Source: Pezizomycotina sp. ARF18 (lineage: Eukaryota > Ascomycota). Taken from it: a stretch of 64,000 nucleotides of DNA. Shown here in pieces: positions 36,305 through 48,734 of the stretch. Under the pieces are notes generated by a model, which had not been told where the DNA came from, searched no databases, and saw nothing but the letters and a program-made list of their open reading frames with translations. The translations under genes and the position numbers were made by a program. The DNA is taken from positions 163,208 through 227,207 of the forward strand of contig AZLU01000052.1 of assembly GCA_002224055.1 (NCBI GenBank), in the 5' to 3' direction. Position 1 is the first letter of the stretch. The number at the start of each line of letters is the position of its first letter.

Positions 36305-37368
36305 ATGGCGACATTCGCGTGAGTGGATTTCTGCCAAGGATCAAGCAAGTAAATCACGCTCAATTGCAACTTGCTAAAATAACTTCTCATAGAAAGTCAT
36401 CGTTCTCAGCAGCTTCATACGCCTCCTTCCGGCCACAATATAGCTCCACGCTCTTTGAAAAACTCATATCGTACCATAAAGGCCCAAAGAGATTGGCTAT
36501 AGATCTAGGATGCGGCACGGGTATATCAACGAGACCGCTGGCAGCGCACTTTGACAGAGTAATCGGTACGGATCCGGGAGCGGGCATGCTGGAGACAGCG
36601 GCAAATAACAAAGAAGCGAACAACGAGAAGATCACGTACGTGCAAGGTTCGCGGAGGACCTGTCGTACTTGGGAGACAAAGTAAGCCGGGGGAAGTCGAT
36701 ATGATAGTCAGCGGCAGGCGGTTCAACGGTGCGACTGTATCCTACTGTCTTTTATTTGCTCACGTAGTATGCTAATATATACTTTTGCAGGTTCCAACAT
36801 GATAAGTGGTTCGCCGAAATGCACCGCATGCTCCGGAAGGGTGGTACGCTGGCGTTCTGGGGGCACAGCGATCCGGGATTTAAAGGCCACCCGAAAGCCA
36901 CGGAAATATTGATGCGATACGCGTACGCGGACGACCCGAAGGATGGCTTGGGCCGGTTCTGGCCGAAGGGACGTGAGATAGTCCGGGATCTTAACAGGTC
37001 TGTCGTTCCGCCAAGTAGCCTCTTTGAAGATATAGAAAGGAAGGAGTTCCTAGTGAATTCAGAAAACGGCCAAGCTGGTAGTGGTAGTAGCATTATGTCC
37101 CCAAGAAGGTTAATATGCTCGACTGGCGAGGTACATGTCGACCTGGTCGAGCTACCAGGAGTGGAAGATCCAGCATCCGGATGTAAAGTCAAAGATCCTG
37201 GAGCAGTTAACGAGCCTTCTCAAGAGGGAAAGTAGAGCTACCGGGAGCAGATTCTCAGGATATTATCGATCGTGCTGTTAGCGAGATTTGTAAAACCCAA
37301 TCGTGGAGCCTGGAGGAAACCGTAGAGGTAGAATTTTCGTCAAGTATAGTTTGTGGTATGGGAAGTAA
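36305..37368 (+). CDS. Class I SAM-dependent methyltransferase (Crg1/Tmt1-like)
   Basis: A 14-nt first exon (ATGGCGACATTCGC) is followed by an intron (36319-36392). Then comes SSFSAASYASFRPQYSSTLF, the usual N-terminus of the fungal Crg1/trans-aconitate methyltransferase group. Motif I is LAIDLGCGTGISTRP (about 36493-36537), followed by RVIGTDPGAGML. The post-motif region reads EMHRMLRKGGTLAFWGHSDP. A second intron lies near 36728-36791. After 37120 the frame changes twice (TWSSYQEWKIQHPDVKSK, then DIIDRAVSEI and SWSLEETVEVEF), and the protein ends about 37368. The break near 36655 loses one base in QGSAEDLSYL. Family members methylate small acids or lipid-like drugs such as cantharidin (Crg1); the substrate here cannot be read from sequence. 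Confidence 0.82.
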
Positions 37369-37692
37369 ATCCAAATATCCCGACTTTGTACTCTTTTATT
37401 CAAAATGCATTTATCTGTTAAATATATCCATGGTAATATCCAATTTGTGTAATTCGCGGGTTTCCGGCTCGGCGGAAGTTGAAAATCAGTGTAATATTTG
37501 TGTGCATATATATATAGAACAAAGGTCAAGCAAAAGATCTTCCCACTGCGGTGGAATCTCCTCTTGTTGTACTTTGACGTAATGGAATGATACAATTGAT
37601 TGCCCGGAAGCAATAATAGGCGCTTTAGTATTTTTGGATATTCCGGGAGGAAAAAACGATAGCTTGTCTATATGCACAAAGCGGGGGATAAT
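37369..37692. other. Intergenic region between convergent genes
   Basis: 3' UTRs of the methyltransferase (+) and ATP synthase subunit k (-). Nothing else seen. Confidence 0.6.
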
Positions 37693-38180
37693 TTAGTGTT
37701 TCGCCTTGTTGTTTCCCTCAGCCTCGGCTTGCTTGACGAATTCCCTGGTAGTAGATGAATGCCGTTAGCAGAAGAACCCCGTGCTAGCGATAGGTGTCTC
37801 TTAAAAGAATATATAGCGGTAAAAATAGAAATGCCAGCACTAATAATTGCTCAAAGTGACATTCCGCAATTCCCCGGTATAGAATCGTGCCCCGCTTACT
37901 TGATGAAGTTCTCCTCCTCGCTGCTGCTCGCCTGGATCGGCGGGGCCTTGTCCTTCTTCCCCGAGGGCATGGCGGCCCAGCTTCCGACGAAGACGCCTCC
38001 GAGGGTCAGCATTGCGAGCTAGCAGGCACAATTAGCGATTGGTCACTGTCTCACAATGTTCCTCATATCTTCACTATCGTTGTGAATTCTACGGAATCGG
38101 ATGAAACGAGGGAAGAGAGGATAAGCTCGTACCACGTGGGACCCGACCTGCTTCCCGGCAATTGTGTACGTGGCGACCAT
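37693..38180 (-). CDS. ATP19: Mitochondrial F1Fo-ATP synthase subunit k
   Basis: Three exons with no frame break, a useful control for sequence quality. Exon 1 starts at 38180 (MVATYTIAGKQVGSHV). After an intron, exon 2 reads LAMLTLGGVFVGSWAAM, then SGKKDKAPPIQASSSEEENF. After a second intron, exon 3 reads EFVKQAEAEGNNKAKH and stops at 37693. The full protein is about 72 residues with one membrane helix (LAMLTLGGVFVGSW), as in fungal AtpK/Atp19 proteins (xYTIxGRxVGSHxLAMxTLG). Known role: small Fo accessory subunit in the inner membrane associated with ATP synthase dimers. In fungi its conserved C-terminal EEExFIK motif is visible here as EEENFIK. Confidence 0.9.
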
Positions 38181-38851
38181 TGTGAGCGACGATTGAGAGT
38201 GGGATAGAAATCTAACGAAAAGGGGGGTGGGGGGCGACGGTGGTGGTGATGTTTGGTTGGTGTTAACTTGGTGAAGAGAGATTGGTTGGGAGGTTCTGGA
38301 ACGAAAAACGAATTCGGCCTGAAAGTTAGTGGTTGAAATTCTTTTTGTGTGTGTGTGTGGTTGCTTCTGCCAAATTTCACTCGTCATTTGCGCCGAATTA
38401 TCTTGGCAAAACTGACAGAGCCCAAATCCTTTGGTCTAAGTATTTCAGATCCGGAATATAAATAAAGTAGCTATACATATTGCTCAAAGCTTAGAAATTC
38501 TGATCATGAAGACTCAAAATAGCGAGTTAACAGTAGTTAAACTAGCTTCTCTCAAGTTGTATATCCTGAAAAATTACCTTGTTTCGCAGAAGATATTACA
38601 GTAATTGGTAATTGGTAACATGTTCGGAGAAACTTGGTAAAGCTACAACATTTATTCAGTTGATATCGAGATACCGAGCTTATCCAGATACCATTAATTT
38701 ATAAGAATATCCAGTTGCGCGCTATGAGCGGAGGAGTGGTATGGTTGTGAGCGGTAAAAGAAAGCAAGATTCTCTATGAATACACTTGAAATATCTAATA
38801 ATGTACAATGAGTCTAGTATTTATAATAAAGGTGAAGGTGGAACAAAATGT
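38181..38851. other. Promoter region of ATP19
   Basis: Lies between two minus-strand genes; the ATP19-proximal part is CT-rich on the minus strand. No gene seen. Confidence 0.55.
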
Positions 38852-40034
38852 TCAAAGTTCCTTCTCCTTGCTGCGCTTCCCTCTGGAGTTTTCATACGCT
38901 TCGGTGCCCCTATCGAATAACCAATCGACGGCGTGCTCGACAGGGTGATCGTAAATATAAGGAAGGGGGGCACGGCAGCTATGGCAAGGAGCGTATGATT
39001 AGCTTATCGAACTGTGAAAACTGAGAGAGATTCAAGAAAAATCAAAACGTACCTAAACCCAAGCCAATCGGCCCCAAGTCCTTAGCCTGACGTTCTTGAC
39101 GTTCTTCATCGCTATACCGCTGTAGCGCACTATCGAATGGATAGTAAAAGCCGGAAGCGCCATACTCGCAATGGACTGGAACAGCATGCGCTTTACTCCG
39201 ATGAGGCGGTAATCCTCCTTTAGCGGAATTTCATTCTTGTTGCTTCGATCTTCCTTTGCTGGAAAGATTCCGGGGTATTTGCGATAGTATTGGGCGGCAC
39301 CGGGTGTAGGAATTCCTGGTTGCGTTGGTAGGCTTGAGGTAATGGTCAGTACAGGGGCGCTTTGGGCGGGAGAGGGTCGCAGGCATACCTCGATACGTTT
39401 CATAGGCACAGTCTCCGGTGAGATATACTGCGAACAATATCAGCGTATATCGCAGAGAAGCTAAGTCGGGCTATCAAATCGATGTAATGAGGTGCTCATA
39501 AAAAAAAAAAAAATAAAAAATAAAAAAAAAGAGGAGCAGAAAGTCGTACACCAAGATACAGCATATCCTCCTCTAACCATGTAAGGATGCGCAACCTATA
39601 AAGCACTTAGTCAGCAAAGAGGACCGGCAGAAAGTGATATGGTAGGCAGGGTTATACTGACGGGGCGGAAGCTCTCTGCTAGGTCGCTAGTATAGGCGAT
39701 GTAGCGGTGACCTGCCATAAGGATGGTTCGTAGACGGGAGCCATATGCTAATATCGTACACTAGCAGCCGATAAATATATGGTGAATAAAGCCGCTCGCG
39801 AGATGTATTATAAGCAAGTGCCTCGGATGATTAGAGGGACGTACTTGGTATCGGTAGATCGGCGGCTCTGGAGTGATGATAGCATCTCGTCAGCTCGGTC
39901 ATTGCAAGATAGCTTTCAAGCTTTGAAAGGACCGTGAATTGATTCGCTAACTTACTCTCCTCGATCACCTCTCGTAAGTGCTTCGGCTTCATTGGCCACC
40001 GATTCTCGAGGCTGTTTGGCTTGTCTCCCGCCAT
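38852..40034 (-). CDS. MTFP1: Mitochondrial fission process protein 1 homologue (MTFP1/MTP18)
   Basis: Starts at 40034 (MAGDKPNSLENRWPMKPKHL). Downstream exons read GHRYIAYTSDLAESFRPV, VAHPYMVRGGYAVSWVYLTG then DCAYETYR, and RLIGVKRMLFQSIASMALPA followed by FTIHSIVRYSGI. The last exon reads PYIYDHPVEHAVDWLFDRGT and ends GKRSKEKEL at 38852. This is the MTP18 pattern: (R/H)YxAYxSDxAESFRP, the conserved LFQSxASMAxPAFTIH helix and the HPVExAVD(W/F)xxD segment. At least five exons are present. Two breaks are single losses in G and C runs (near 39072 and 38971). Family knowledge: an inner-membrane protein needed for mitochondrial fission in animals. Fungal members are little studied. Confidence 0.88.
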
Positions 40035-41945
40035 TTTCTTTCAAAAAAAAAAAAAAAAAAAAAAAGGAAAATTGGTCCGTTGCTTGCTTGAAAAATAAAA
40101 TAGAATGTCTGGGAGGAAGCAGTCTCTTCGATGGCTAAGCTGGTCGCCGGCAGAAAGAATTTATTTTGAGGAGATATAGCGCTTATCAAGAAGGTTGTGT
40201 TGATATTGACCGAGCTACATAGATTATTATTATATCGGCAGGATAAACAGTGTACGGATAAGGGAAAAAAAAAAAAGCCAGAACAGAGCTCTAGGATGGG
40301 GAGTCTTCGGTTCTAGAACATGTAAAGACAAAACAAACCTGAAAGATATATAAAAAAAAAAAGCAGAAAAGTGATATGCTTTATTCCCTTTCTGACAAGC
40401 TATATTCGATATTATTTCTAATGTACTCATATATCACCCGGATACTATGCTAACATATCACTACCAGCGTAAGTTGTAGTGTTTCCTTTAAGATGTTCAG
40501 TGGCGGTCGGGTAGGATTTTCTCTTCTTCGTTTCCCTTTAAAACCCGTATTCTTGCGAACCGGAAAAACATGACGACGATCCCCCCGAAGTGGAAAAAAG
40601 TGAAAGGGCACAAAACCATTTGGCATTTGCGATCCAGGGACCGACAGTCGAGTCTTGTTCAGGAACAGTGCACGAACGAGGGTTTATCTTGTTAAAAAAA
40701 AAAAAAAAAAACATTGAAATACTTAGCCTCATGAACCGTTCTAGCTGCACCTCATTCTTCCCCTGGCCATACTTTTGGACGCAGCATCTTTTCGATTGTC
40801 CAATTAAAAGGGATTGATCGGATCAGACTTCCTAGCCTAGCAACCTCAATGCTCTCTAAGTCCTGCAATCAGGGAGAAAAAGGGCTATATATTCTTAAAG
40901 CAGTAGCAAACCTCTACTATTTTTTTTTTTTTTTTTTATATAATTCCCTCGCCTGTAGGGTAGCAATCCTCAATCCTCCTTCGACCTTCTCGCTCGTATA
41001 GTTTATCTTATTATATTTCTATCAATAGAACGGAAGTTAAGGGTGCTAAATGGGATGCGACCGTCCTTTCGGTTTAGGGGTATTGAATAGGTATTGTCTC
41101 TAATATTCCTTTTTTTTTTTTTTTTTTTTTTTGCCTTAGCGGAGGGTGCGTTGTCATTGCGTGGCGCTTTTTTTTTTTTTTTTTTTTTTTTTTTTCATTG
41201 GGGTTCCTACTGCTGCTTTCTATTCCTTTGGGCAGGTGTGTGTGCAATTTTCGGACCACGGTTGCTATGACGACGCAACCGTAAACTCAAGGCGATAAAC
41301 ACTAGAAGTGTCTATATCCAGCACTACTGAGAGACTACTAGTACCAGGCCATAGTTCCTTTTTTTTTTCTTCTTTAACTCTATTTGTTCTTGTTTTTTTT
41401 TTTTTATTTTTTTTATTTTATTATTCTTCATATTCTTATAAACTTTTTTAATCCACGTTGTCCTCGAGTCTCTCTCTCTCTCTCTCTTATCTATATATTT
41501 CTGTATTACCAAACACTAATATACTATTTCAACAAAGCTTCAAATTAAGCTACTTCAACTAAACCCGTTGTTGCTCTGAATTGAAACATTCTCTCTTTGC
41601 TGAAGAGGGTAAGTTCGAGAATAGGAGAAACATTCCTCCTGATTCCTCTTTTTTGATATTACCTTCTTTAAGGAAGAATTGGGTAGTTTTTTATTTTGTT
41701 GCTACGTGACTGAGTGCTAATCAAACAGACTTCGCTAAAGAAATCAGTTCGCAACGGTCTTGCATTGTCGCTCTAACATCCGGTAGAAGAATTTGACGAA
41801 GACCCGAGGAAACTTCGTTTGCTACAGGGAAACCAAATACTCATTTTCAAATCGCGTCGGATTTCTGGTGGCCAATTGAAAGAGCACAGAAACGTGTTCC
41901 ATCCATTCCTTTTGTCAACCAGGCAAACAAAAATCAGGGCAAGCA
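40035..41945. other. Divergent intergenic region upstream of the chitin synthase
   Basis: Nearly 2 kb with repeated poly(A)/poly(T) runs (40046-40064, 40684-40701, 40920-40938, 41110-41132, 41168-41195 and 41393-41405). A (CT)n tract is near 41471-41487. The last 400 bases are probably the chitin synthase leader. No gene supported. Confidence 0.55.
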
Positions 41946-44900
41946 ATGGACAGGAATGACTGCCAGGTTACCAGGGGGCCTACCGCCTGGCTACGTAGAC
42001 CCAGCTACAGAAGTGATACGCCATCTTCGCGCGTCGAATGATGGCACAGCAACTGGAAGACACCTCATTCAAATCGTCAGTAGATCCCATATCATTGTTC
42101 ATTCTTTTTGCCTCTTCTCTCTTTAAACAATGCAACGTTGTGCTTCAAAATTGCCATCGCCGCTTTCGATCCCATTCACGTATTTGGTCTTGTGAGGTCT
42201 CATGTTTATCCCCAATATCCTTTATATCAAAATGGAGACGCTCTTGGAAGGCGAACCGTCATGTTCAAATTCTTCTATCGTCTCACGGTTAATGCGAAAA
42301 AGCCGCGATGTCGTCCCTATCCAAGCCCTAGACCTCCCCAAGTTATCCAATTACAGAAGTCCCTATTGTGAATCTGTTGCTGACTCTAGCTGCCCTTGCT
42401 GCGTAAACAGTCCATCAACTCCTCACCGAACATACCGCTCTGGCGACCCGTAGACTCACCTTCCCGCGTCAGCACGCCTCAGGGATCCATCAGGGGTCAC
42501 TCCTCTTATGGTGGAATTCCTCCGATACCGTCGCCTTCCAGGCAGTGGACGCCTTCCCAAGCCCAGAGGGAACGGGAGAGGCCGTGGACGCCTGCAGTAG
42601 AGCTTCAGTAGACTGGTCACGGCCACCGCCATCGATCAGCTCATACGAACCTCAGGACCTAAATGGTGCCCCCAGACCTGGACGCCCGGACAGTACAGTG
42701 CCAGGAGCGTTGGTTCCTCCCGCCGGCCTTTACCTCCCGCGCCTCTTTCAACGGGCCGAAGAGGAATCAGGAGGTGGAAAGCTCTCTTGGGGATCATGAT
42801 ACGATCACGGACTATGAGACCGAGACCGAAACATACCTCTCAGATTCATACGATGAAGACGAAGACGAAAGCGTATTCGGTCCGGACAAAAGCCAAAGGT
42901 CGCTAAGGTCAAAATACGGAAAGAAGGGACATCGCTCCACGGTTCAGTCAGTACAGATAGCACCATTGCTATGAGCCGCGTCGATGAAGAGTACGACGAC
43001 GAAGACGACGAAGATCTCAAAAAGGAAGAAGATATCGTGGATGAGAAGGCTGTCATCATTGACGCAGAAGGAGAGCACTATGGTCCTGCTCCATCTGAAG
43101 CTCAGCAGAGAAGAAGCCACAAGGCTCAACTCACGAAAAACAAGTCCGCCTGATTAACGGTGAACTTATTCTGGAGTGTAAATTCCTACGATCTTATATT
43201 CTTTCCTGCCTCGCCGAGACGACCAAGAATTTACCCACATGAGTACACTGCCGTGACTTGTGACCCCGATGACTATTGCAACGCGGATACACCTTGCGTC
43301 AGAACATCAACAAGCGCGAAACGGAACTTTTTATCTGCATTACCATGTACAACGAAGATGAAATATGCTTTACAAGGACCATGCACGGCGTTATGAGGAA
43401 CATCGCCCACATGTGTTCGCGTATGAAGTCGAGAGTCTGGGGCAAAGACGGATGGCAGAAGATTGTCGTCTGCATCGTTGCAGATGGCCGCAAGAAGATT
43501 CACCCCAGAGTTCTGGACGCGTTGGCCGCCATGGGTTGTTACCAAGACGGTATTGCCAAAATTTGGTCAATGGACGAGAAGTTACCGCCCACGTATACGA
43601 ATACACGACCCAGGTGTCTTTAGACTCCGACCTAAAATTCAAAGGAGCCGAAAAGGGAATCGTCCCAGTGCAGACTATTTTTCTGCCTCAAAGAGAAGAA
43701 CGCCAAAAAGCTGAACTCCCACAGATGTTCTTCAATGCTTTCGGCGCATCTCTCAACCCGAACGTTTGTATCCTGCTCGATGTCGGAACACGTCCTGGAG
43801 CACGTCACTCTACCACCTGTGGAAACTTTTTGACACAACTCAGACGTTGCCGGCGCCTGCGGTGAGATCAAAGCTATGAAGGGTAAGGGAGGTATCGGGT
43901 TGTTGAACCCCTTGGTTGCATCGCAAAATTTCGAATACAAGATGTCAATATCTTGGACAAGCCACTTGAATCCGTTTTCGGTTACATCACCGTGCTTCGT
44001 GCTTTATCCGCGTACCGGTATCATGCGCTGCAGAATGATCCTGTCACTGGCCACGGTCCTCTCAGCCAGTACTTCAAAGGAGAAACACTTCACGGAAAAG
44101 ATGCGATGTGTTCACGGCAAACATGTACCTCGCCGAAGACAAATTCTGTGCTGGGAGCTGGTGGCTAAAAGAGGGGAAAGATGGGTCTTGAAATACGTCA
44201 AGGCCGCCACTGGTGAGACGGACGTACCAGGTAAGTTACTTCAATGAGTTCACACCCATCCAGTGCTCTTTTTGTAAAGTATACTAACCATCGATTAAAT
44301 TTCCTTCAGATGCTGTACCCGAGTTCGTTTCACAAAGGCGTAGATGGCTGAACGGTGCTTTCTTCGCGGCTGTCTACAGTTTTGCTTCACTTCAAGCAGT
44401 TTGGGCTACCGATCATTCCATCTTCCGCAAGGTTTTACTTCATATCGAGTTTCTTACCAGTTCATTTCACTTCTCTTTACTTTCTTCTCTTTGGTAAGAT
44501 CCCATTCTCATTAAATATACGCAAAAGGACTTATACTAATTTTCGTCTAACCCAATAGGCCAATTTCTTCCTCACGTTCTACTTCGTTGCCGGTTCGTTC
44601 ACAGATAAGAACATCGATCCATTTGGGCACGGTTGGGAGGGCGTATCTTTGTCCTGATGAAGTTACGATAATATTGCTTATATCTACTCAATTTATTATT
44701 TCCTCGGCAAACCGTCCTCAAGGGTAAGAACTGCTCCAAGTTCTCAATTTAAATAAGAAAACCGTGGTTAACCGCTTATCCTTCTCTGTTATATATAGTG
44801 CGAAAAAGCTGTTTTTCGCTTCTAGTGGTACCTCGGCATCATCATGATGTACACAACTTTCTGCGGTTCTACGTTCGTCATCCGGACAGTAACGCATCGG

Positions 44901-45698
44901 AGGATGGGCAAGTTTCAAAGTCGGCAGCGGTATCTTCACAAACCTCGTCGTTTCCATAGCCTCCACCATGGGATTGTACTTCTCGATGTCGTTGCCTGTA
45001 CCTTGAGCCGTGGCATATGATCACATCTTCGGCGCAGTACTTCATGATGCTTCCCTCTTACATCTGCACGCTGCAAGTACGCTTTCTGCAACACTCACGA
45101 TGTGTCGTGGGGCACCAAAGGCGATAACGTTATCAACACCGATCTCGGTGCCGTCATCAAGGAAAAGGCGACCTCGTCAACATCGAACCCGTCCGAACAG
45201 CTCGACATCGATTCCAGCTACGATGAAAAGCGCTGCGAAACCTCAGGGACAGACTCGCCGTGCCCCAAGAAAGCATCAGCGAGAACCAGATCAAGAAGAT
45301 TACTACAAGAACGTCCGCACGTGGGTCGTCACCTGCTGGATGGTCGCCAACGCTCTGCTCGCTATGGTATCACGGAAATCTTCGATACAAAGAAAGTATC
45401 CAACAATTTTTACCTCGGCTGTAAGTTATTTTTCCGCTCTTGATTTCTTCTCCACTCTATTTATTTATTGATGGTTGCTAATGTTTTTTGCTTCACAGTC
45501 ATCCTGTGGTCCGTCGCTGGACTTGCCTGCTTCAGAGCAATCGGTTCTTGCACTTACGCGATCATGAACCTTATCTATATCATACCGAAGCGCGGACGAA
45601 GATGAAGGTCGGCGAATGGAGAGAACCCATTCCGCAACCCATTAATAAGAAAAAGAGCTGGGAGTGGTAGCAGTCTCGGCAGCGTAAATCTCGAGTAA
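41946..45698 (+). CDS. Division-1 chitin synthase (class I/II type)
   Basis: The N-terminal 300 residues are disordered (Pro/Ser/Arg-rich, then an acidic stretch [12 protein letters not shown]). The exact start is uncertain; 41946 or the ATG at 41957 is plausible. The catalytic region follows the fungal Chs1 pattern: [75 protein letters not shown] and [20 protein letters not shown]. Next come [68 protein letters not shown] and [22 protein letters not shown] is the QxxRW product-binding motif. Several membrane helices follow, and the protein ends [11 protein letters not shown] at 45698. More than ten single-base breaks occur. Introns are near 44231-44309, 44412-44560 and 45422-45499. It polymerises UDP-GlcNAc into chitin at the plasma membrane. 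Confidence 0.93.
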
Positions 45699-46582
45699 GA
45701 TCAGAAGATGATCAAGCCGTATATATACCCTTATTATCAATAATGTCCGAATACCTGCAACTCTTTTTACGTTCAGCGATGCTTTTTTCCCCTTGTTTCT
45801 TCTTTCTTTCACGATTAAACTCGAGATTTTGATCATCTTCGAAATTACGTCTATTTTGTTTATAATGTTGTTGGGTTTTAAAAGTGTTGGGTGTGGAAAA
45901 ATTTTTGTGTCTTTGTGTCTATTCTTTCTATTCTCTCCTAAAGATCAACAGCGGTGTAATGGTAAATATCGATTTTTTTATATTATAGTGGTTTATTTAT
46001 CTGTATTATTCTTTTAAATTGCTTAGATGAAATAGTTCTCCGTTCACGATTCCATCCTGTTTATATATCACTCTCTTTTCCTTTGTCTTTCCTATGATAT
46101 TTTCCTAGTGTAAATAGCGAGTTACGTTCAATACCCGATTCTTCATACGATATATTTACTTTGAATGAGTTTAACCTTACTTTTTCCGCTCTGAATTCGT
46201 ATATTCCTGGCCGTGTCAATGTTAATATAATAATATTCAATATTAATATAATAATATTCTTCCTTACTTTTAAAACTTGATGCAGTAGACATGCCGGTAT
46301 ACCACGTTTATTGACTCATTACAACCAAAATTACCCAACGTGTATATGAATTAAACCTACTGTACTTAATCGTTCGACAAAGCAGCAAAGAGCCATGCAA
46401 TAACTGAGTAACCTAACCAATGATCTCTAATCCTTTCGCTCTAAGCAAAAAATTGAAAGGAGAATGAAAAAAAAAAAAAAAAAAAAAAGAACTATATCCG
46501 CTAATGCAATGAAAAAAAAAGAGTGAAAAAGCAAAGAACGAAAATAATTATCTCTTTTCAGCTATTACGGGAGGCCCAATCG
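45699..46582. other. Intergenic region between convergent genes
   Basis: 3' UTRs of the chitin synthase and AFG1-type gene, AT-rich. A run of about 22 A lies at 46467-46488. No gene seen. Confidence 0.6.
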
Positions 46583-48734
46583 TTAGCACCCATTTTCAGT
46601 TAACGCGGCTGACGGCTCTAGCCGACGCGAACTTTTCCTCGTCTCCGGTGAAATATACTGCTCTGTCTTGAGGGTCTCCATATCGATTCCCAGGTCGTCC
46701 ATGAGCATCCGCATATGAGGCTTGATGTAGCCCGCATGCATCTCTCCCATCTTCCTCTTTGACACCCTCGTCGCCGATGAATATCTGGCTTATAGGTTTC
46801 TCGGAGGTTAACGACGATAGTAGCCTAGTAGTAGAACGTTAAAAATGTATGTTAGCGGGCGTCGCTTCTGAAGGCAAATAGTTTTCTAAAACTTGGGAAG
46901 CAGTAAAGCAAGATACATGTACTGACACCCTTGATCATACACCGCATCGATAAAAGTGATGAACCTCCGCGCGAGGTCGCGCATGTTAATGTGAGGTCGG
47001 GAACGTCCGTGATCACGAAGGAGTCGTAGTGCTTTCGTGAGCTCCAGGTAATCCGCCGCGCTCAACGGCTTAACGCACAGGTCGTCGAAGGTAAAACGCG
47101 CGCACCGGCCGCTAGCCAGCGGGACTTTTACCTCGCGGCCCCCAGATGATGTGCTTGCCGGATGCGGTGGGTCCTTTGGATCGCTCAGGTAGAAAACCAC
47201 TTGTTCGCGTGCGTCAGCGCGGCGGAGTTTAAAGGGTGGTGGTACACGCCTGCCGGCGGTTTTGCGATCTTCCGGTAGTCCGTCGGCGAGTCTAGTTGAC
47301 GACCTCGAGGCGGTTCTTCAGGAGCTCGATGCAGGGTATGAACGACTTCCCTCTGGATACCGTTCTTGTCAGGTCGTCCGGGTGGCGGTTCGAGTCGACA
47401 CCACACCACGCCATGGGACAGGATCTCCTCCAGCAGGCGCCGCAGGATCATCGCGTCGCGACGTCGGTCACTGGAATCGTTCGAAGCACAGCACGCTCGC
47501 TTTCCGATGCGATGTCTGCCGCCACGCGCGGTATCGCATCCAGCTCGCTGCGTGCTGCAGTTGAGCATGTGCGCCTGTGCGTGTCCTGCATGAACTGGTG
47601 GAAGTGTATGCGCTTCTTGTGCTCTATGTTCGGCGGTAAGGTGTGTAGACATGTTCATCAGCATCGTCTTTCCCGAACCGACGTCGCCGTAGAGGTACAA
47701 GCCCTTTGGCGTCTTATTGATGTCAAAAGAAGTCTTCGGCGGCGGAGGTTTGCGATTAAACAGGCCGGAAAAGTTGAATATTTTGGGAGCGATGGAGGGA
47801 TCGTAGGAGAACATGACATTGGCATTTTCGCGATTCTTATCCTGATCGCGCTTAGGATCGAAGCGTGCTTGTTGAAGACGGAAGATAGCTTTTACCCGAG
47901 AATTTTGATTTCCACCAATTAGTAACTTCTATGAATCGTAGGTATGCCTCGGGTATAAAAGTCTATACATACGAATCCGCCACTTGGTTGCAGTTCCTCA
48001 ATCTGCGGATGTACCACTTTAGGTGGCTCGTAGCTGACGAGATCCTTGTGAAGGGCTTGAAGGCGGCTAATTATCTCTAGATGACCATACAGTCGCAACA
48101 TTTAGAAACCTCACTCCTTTTAAGACAAATAATTGAAGGTCATAAAACTGGCGGTGGACGATATTAACTCACGACGCTGAAATTCGTCTTCCTAAGTTTT
48201 CCCTTAGCTACCCATCGGTCGTACTGTTCCAACGGCCCAATGACTTTGTGATGGTCTTCATCCTGGACACGTCTATTATGTGCTATATTTCTCGATTTAA
48301 AAAAAAAAAAGAAAAAAAAGAAACCATCAGCTTTATTTTACATCTCTACTTAAAAGATAAGAAAGGGCTGGAAAAATTTCGTGCGCACCTACTTGCGGTC
48401 GGGTAATGGTAGAAGCGCTATCAACCTCCGTCTCCAATGACGCCACTGCTGCATCCGCCAGTCCTCTTGCATTCGCTATCGATATGGTTGTGCGATTTAT
48501 CCCACTTTTTGCACGAACTCCTCTGCTGCTGCTATTTCCCGGCGGGGCGATCTGCGCCTGCCTGTGTAATGTGTCGATACCGCCGCTGCAACACGCATGT
48601 AGGACAGATGAAGGAGCGCGGACCTCTTCTAGATAAGATAAGCTTGCAGAAATAATAACGGTTCTCTTGCTTAGCCTTTTGCGTTCCAGCCGCCCGGTGA
48701 GTAATGCGGGATTGACACAAGAGGCGGAAACCAT
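46583..48734 (-). CDS. AFG1: AFG1/LACE1-type mitochondrial AAA ATPase
   Basis: Reads from about 48734, with an Arg/Ser-rich presequence-like start, leftward. GPLEQYDRWVAKGKLRKTNF comes first. LQALHKDLVSYEPPKVVHPQ follows, then the Walker A segment KGLYLYGDVGSGKTMLM (about 47655-47706). The Walker B/sensor region reads VTDVADAMILRRLLEE across frame breaks near 47480. NGIQRE, DSPTDYRKI, PPAGVYHHPLN, VKVPLASGRCARFTFDDLC, ADYLELTK, DLARRFITFIDAVYDQG and GDEEKFASARAVSR complete the family signature. The end is at about 46583. At least five frame breaks and about five introns are present; the first exon is the least certain. Known role: inner-membrane/matrix ATPase promoting turnover of unassembled respiratory-chain subunits. 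Confidence 0.88.

Noticed and set aside
45684-45845. Inverted repeats AAATCTCGAGT and GAAGATGATCAA at the chitin synthase stop codon
   Set aside because: The two pairs are in rotated order, so they cannot form one continuous stem and have no flanking duplication; probably coincidence.
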